DNA from: Latrodectus hesperus
Taxonomy: Eukaryota; Arthropoda; Arachnida; Araneae; Theridiidae
Length of the DNA: 64,000 bases
NCBI GenBank assembly: GCA_037975125.1
Contig: JAJQOW010000020.1
Coordinates: forward strand, 496,001-560,000
Direction of reading: 5' to 3'
The notes under the pieces are model-generated. The model worked only from the letters and a program-made list of their open reading frames with translations, had not been told where the DNA came from and ran no database searches. Each line of letters opens with the position of its first letter. Position 1 is the stretch's first letter. The position numbers and the translations under genes are program-made. Shown one piece after another: positions 59,691 through 64,000 of the stretch.

Positions 59691-62180
59691 GAATGAAATG
59701 GAGGCTGACGTGGCATTCGTGGACTGTTCACCACGCACAGCAAAAATAACTTCTTCAAATACACTAGACTTTGACGATGATCTTTCACTAACTATATTAT
59801 TAGCATCTGAATGCGGTGTGAAGAATTTTTTGATTTTCCTAGGCCCCGAAAATGACAAAGGAGGAATTCCGAAACGCCCCTTTCATATAAAAACTAAACT
59901 AAATCAGAGTATCACGAATCCAAACGCTCGCGCGGTATAACCGAAGTTATATTTACTCGTCATGGGAAAATATTAATTAAAACAAATAACCCAGAAACTG
60001 CCACAGAGTTTAGTTGTATCCGACCTATTCTTGGAGTTCCTGTAACCCCGCAAATTCAAAAAGAGAGCTATGCATCAAAATTTCTATTAGCAAACATCCC
60101 AATAGACTTGGATTTAAACCTGATCGCGGAGCAAATGAACCGAAACGAGTTAAAAGTATCAAACACAAGACTAAGAAAGGATCGTCCGAGCTTTCTGAAA
60201 ATATACCATTTATACGGCTTCAATACACCAAAAGAAATTAGTTTATTCTATTTGAGATTAAAAATAAGACTTTTCGTTCGCGAATGTGGCGCATGCTATA
60301 AATTCTCCCATCCCACTAAGCAATGCAAACTCCAATATGCAAACAATGCGGCCCTGCACATAAACACAAAACATGCTCTTTTAATACTATTATATGTGTA
60401 AACTGCAAAGGGAATCATTCAGCTGATTATTTATCGTGCCCATCTCTCGTCTTGAAGAAAAAAAAATTTCTTAAGTTCAAAGCAGAAGACCATTTATCAT
60501 TCATCGAGGCGAGGCGACAATTGAAGTCACCTAAAGATTCTTTCGCTGGAATTATTCGTTCGGCACAACCTAGTATGATCAATAAGAGAGATATTGAAGA
60601 AGGCATCAATACAGAGTGACAGAATCATTTAATAACCTATTATCGAAACTGACTGAATCTTTCGAGGCCAAATTACCAGCTCTACAAACTAGACAGGATG
60701 AAATGATGACAAAAATGTTCTCGTTAGTAAATAACACAATTGAAACATTTGCATTAAAAGCACAAGAATAGCCTGAATCCCCTAAACGAAGGTTTAACCG
60801 TAAAAGTTCTGGGCTAAGATTTTCCCAAAATAAAAATGCATCAAATACTAATTTAATTCCAGAAATATCCAAGGACTTTAATTTCGGATTAACCTCTGAA
60901 AGTCAGTCAAACAATAAGTGAGTGCTTAGTCATGGAGAAGAGCCCTAATAGCCCTCCATAACACAAATACACAGGTACTACTTTGATTCGCTTTCAAATT
61001 TTCTGTCTGTTTTCATATCATTTTCCTATATCTTCATGCTTAATAAGTTTTCTGTGTTATCCTGGAATGCTAGAAGTATTTTTAGCAAGCGCCCATATTT
61101 TAAGTTCTCTTATTTAACTGCAACAAGCGTTATTGCTATTCAAGAAACTTTTCTAAAAAAAACAAGACCAATTCTTTTTAACCGATAAAACTGTATTACG
61201 GAGTGACGTGGTCGGGGAGGTCTCCTAACTGCCATAGATAAATCCTATCCAACCCAACACGTATTCCAGATGAAGGTCGGGAACTTTTGGTTGTAAAAGT
61301 TCCTTCTTTAACTCTTTTCATAATAAAGTATACATCCCTACTGAAAAATTTTCAAGCGATTGGTTAAACAGTATAATCCAAGGTATCAGATCACCTTTCA
61401 TTATTTTTGGAGGTTTCAACGTTCGACATACCGATTTCGGGAGTCTATCCAAATCTCCTCAAAGTCTTGAGTTCTACGATTGGATACAAGAAAGTAACTC
61501 TTGAATACTAAGGTTCCAACGCATTTTGGTCCACATCACAACCCCTCTCTTATTGGTTACTGCATAGTCTCATCAGATATCTTTCATTTGTGCACTATCA
61601 ATATCCATCCAGATTCGTTTGGTAGCGATCATGTACCTATGAAGACGATTATTTCTATCCATGGTAAAAACCGACAATGGCGAGTGTGGATTCTGTGGAC
61701 TGACTTTTTTACTTCATTTAACGAGCAGTTAAATAACAAATTAGAAACTATCAACCAATTCAGTGATATCTGTCAACATAGTGTAACTAAATTTCGAAAA
61801 TGGCAAAAAGTTCCCGTATGAATCCTACCCTCCTTGGTGGAATTCAAAATGTAGCTATCTATTAGGACAAAAAAGAAGACTCTGGCGTATAGCCAAAAGG
61901 TCTTGTAACGTGAACGCATGGACACAATATAAGAAGAGTGCCGCCGAACTCCACTCCTACATATTATCCATGTCTCGCTGTTTCTGGGAGAAAACTGTGT
62001 CATCTGCCGGACAGTCCAAGGATATTTACCGTATCCTAAAAGGTCTTCACAAAATAGAGTATACATATGCACAGACTCATGCTCGCCCGCTAAAAAATAG
62101 CTTTCACTCATTGAACATTAATTGCTTGGAATGCTTCCAGTGGAAAGTTCTTGAATGGAGAAGAAGAAAAGAGATTTAAT
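59689..62180 (+). pseudogene. Jockey/I-like non-LTR retrotransposon, decayed
   Basis: ORF1 can be followed through frame changes: MNEMEADVAFVDCSPRTAKI at 59689; the RNA-binding part (FLLANIPIDLDLNLIAEQMN, YHLYGFNTPKEISLFYLRL) at about 60085-60270; then three zinc knuckles, CGACYKFSHPTKQC, CKQCGPAHKHKTC and CVNCKGNHSADYLSC, at about 60290-60445, the usual gag end of I/Jockey elements. The endonuclease starts near 61040 (FSVLSWNARSIFSKRP, VIAIQETFLKK), followed by IFGGFNVRHTDFGS and, near 61635, GSDHVPMKTI. From 61910 the early RT region reads WTQYKKSAAELHSYILSMSR and WEKTVSSAGQSKDIYRILKG and stops by 62177. There are many stops and shifts. The rest of RT is absent, so the copy is 3'-truncated by the adjoining - strand element or by deletion. 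Confidence 0.8.
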
Positions 62181-62880
62181 TGTATGCAGAAGAGTCTTAT
62201 TGAGACCCGGCGGATGCAGTACGAGTCTGCATTTATTCAGTTCATCCGATGAGCTGCCACGGGTCTTATTTTCCTGTCTTCTGCATTATTTGGGAGGAAG
62301 CAAGAGTTTCTCGCTTTATTGTAGACATTTCTTTTCAAAATTGCTATGTATTGATTGAAAGGTTTCATTTTGAGGTCTCTGTCAATGGAGTTATTTCGTA
62401 TACACCAACGTGAGTTTGTTAAAATACGTAGATGTTCATTTTGGCAGGCACAAAGCCTTTTCATTCCAAAATTGCTAATGTTAGCCCAAGCAGGGGAAGC
62501 ATATGTAAGAATATATCTTACATTGGAATTGTTGTTTACTTTTTTCGATATTCAGTTTTGAATATCTTCCAAGAAGGCTGTAAAGTTTTTGGAATGCTGC
62601 AGTAGCTTTAGAAATTACTTTAGCGTTATGATCTTTCCAAGTAAGTTTATTATGAATGACAACGCCAAGATGGGTGTCATTATTAACAATGGGAACTTCT
62701 GCATCAAATAGGATGACATCATTGGTTTCTTTTTAATAATAAGTATTTGAGATTTTTGCGTATTAGTTTTGACCTTCCAGTTTTCAATATTTACCATTTT
62801 ATTTTGCAGTCTATGAAGAGCAAATTTTTATTTTGTAGCAATTATAGTGTCATCAACATAAAAGAGTTTGGATCATTTCT
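62170..62880 (-). pseudogene. Jockey-like non-LTR retrotransposon, 5'-truncated 3' end
   Basis: On -, the fragment enters at the RT catalytic motif LFYVDDTIIATK (about 62845-62875). It continues with LHRLQNKMVNIENWKVKTNT, THLGVVIHNKLTWKDHNAKV, a frameshift, YILTYASPAWANISNFGMKR, and LTNSRWCIRNNSIDRDLKMK, the conserved end of the Jockey-clade reverse transcriptase. The last frame stops at 62237. Two or more frameshifts inactivate it. It faces the + strand element tail to tail. The 3' end is not cleanly marked by poly-A. Confidence 0.85.
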
Positions 62881-63297
62881 GTCAGATAGGAAAGTCAGTA
62901 GTGTGGAGGAAGAATAGAACAGAACTTTGTTCTTTATATAAGAAATCGCTTCATTACCAAATGAACTTTGACACTGTTCTCGGATATTCGATGATGAACT
63001 TCGCCTTGTTTGCTGCTACTCGAAGAATGCAATTGGAAGGCAGGCAGCAAAATCGTTGACACGTTGGATCTACGAAGCCGTCTCAATACAATGTGACGTA
63101 GATAAAACATTATCTAACGTCATGGATATTTTAAACCAATAAGAATTGTAATAAAGGGATGTAATCATGAGCTCAATTGAAAGAAAGAAATAACCACACA
63201 ATGTGGTTAAACAAAATCAATTCACGTTTAATAAAACAGTTAACATTTTAATGTAATATCTCTTGCATTTGTTCAAATAGAATTTTTTAAGTATAAT
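62881..63297. other. stretch without a gene
   Basis: A 63-codon open frame at 62868-63059 has no known domain. Otherwise AT-rich sequence. Confidence 0.45.
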
Positions 63298-63311
63298 GTT
63301 AAATAGTTTTT

Positions 63312-63582
63312 GAAGCCTGGTTGCAAAGTGGTTGCGCTTCACGCTCCCGAGGCACAGGTTCGATCTTCGGGCTGGTCAAGGTTGACTCAGCCTTCTATCC
63401 CTTCAGTGAATCGATAAACTGGTTACCAAGCATGCTTGGGAACTAAACACTGGGGGTTTCGCATTAGGCTGACCACCTAATCGGGACAGGCTTCGCATCC
63501 CAGGCCCTCTTGGTCAAGAGAACAGTGCTGGTCAGTGTAGGCCTTGGCCCACGTGGGCTGTCGTGCCACAAAGTTTAGTTTC
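63312..63582 (+). repeat. tRNA-derived SINE, family C, with short target-site duplication
   Basis: Head GGTTGCAAAGTGGTTGCGC with B-box GGTTCGATCTTCGGG, then CAAGGTTGACTCAGCC, CCCTTCAGTGAATCGATAA, CCAAGCATGCTTGGGAAC and TCGTGCCACAAAGTTTAG. GTTAAATA occurs on both sides (63298-63305 and 63583-63590). Same family as 32330-32575, with better preservation. Confidence 0.75.
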
Positions 63583-63590
63583 GTTAAATA

Positions 63591-64000
63591 ATTTCCTTCA
63601 ATTTATAGAGATTTTGATGTATTTATAAAAACAGTATTAGCCATGAATTACACATATCGCAAGGATTAGTGCAAAAAATTAAAATTGATTAACTTTTTGT
63701 CACTCAAATAATGTGAGGTTTGTTTCCAGCAGAAGTGATATAGATAAACAAAATAAGAAGTGATAGATAAATCAAATTAAATAAAACTATCAAGTATTTA
63801 TAAATTAAAAATATTCCTGAAAAAATTAGAAATTTAATTGGGCCATGAAAATTGGTGTTTGTATTAACCAGCCAAGAAATCAGCTTTATACGATCCTACC
63901 TGGATACTTCAGTGGGCCTTTGAGTTCGTTTTCCGACGACGTCTCTATCTGGTAGGAGTTGCCTGGCTCAAAATGGGGCGAATTTTAAATATGGAAGACC
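63591..64000. other. stretch without a gene to the window end
   Basis: AT-rich, then a less AT-rich end (63885-64000) with no recognised feature. It could be the start of another repeat. Confidence 0.45.

Noticed and set aside
59689..62880. A single twin-primed insertion with inverted 5' part
   Set aside because: In twin priming the inverted segment lies upstream of the 3' part. Here it would lie next to the 3' end, so two separate elements are more likely.

Overview
This window looks like nuclear DNA from an arthropod, most likely a spider. It is AT-rich and gene-poor, with long introns, standard GT-AG splice sites, long (AT)n tracts, and many decayed tRNA-derived SINEs. It also carries Tc1, mariner and pogo/Tigger transposases and several non-LTR retrotransposons of types common in spider genomes. 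The spider assignment is inference from the mobile-element style. There are no rRNA genes, no convincing functional tRNA genes, no CRISPR arrays and no prokaryotic operons.

One host gene is supported, on the + strand and continuing past what I can follow. Three short exons (20068-20179, 47038-47099, 51126-51266) have good splice sites and matching phases. Joined, they read 105 residues with no stop: a signal peptide, then an acidic, helical-looking, cysteine-containing secreted domain with one N-glycosylation sequon. I do not recognise the family. The introns are about 26.9 kb and 4.0 kb. I found no terminal exon.

Layout: 1-13.9 kb is an AT-rich desert with a few SINEs and one strong hairpin. 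13.9-19 kb holds a MITE with about 45-bp terminal inverted repeats, a broken Tc1 transposon, a three-copy unclassified repeat and two copies of an abundant repeat here called family E. 19.5-20.07 kb is the 5' flank of the gene. Intron 1 (20.2-47.0 kb) is a graveyard of repeats: at least seven family E copies, several SINE families, the 3' end of a non-LTR element (about 25.97-26.85 kb) and a pogo/Tigger element with recognisable ends (41.54-43.52 kb). It also has less AT-rich patches that could be promoters, enhancers or exons of nested genes (34.9-35.8, 37.6-37.9, 44.3-44.5 kb). Intron 2 (47.1-51.1 kb) has local tandem duplications. Beyond exon 3 lie a mariner remnant (about 51.9-52.68 kb), a nearly intact R1/I-group non-LTR retrotransposon on the - strand between two AT microsatellites (53.48-57.50 kb), a tRNA-derived SINE (58.7-59.0 kb), a badly decayed Jockey/I-like element on + meeting a 5'-truncated Jockey-like element on - (59.69-62.88 kb), and a further SINE (63.3-63.6 kb).

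The main surprises are the unrecognised secreted-protein gene, seven short-loop palindromes including one inside transposase coding sequence, and the near-intact LINE whose only visible lesions are two single-base homopolymer shifts.
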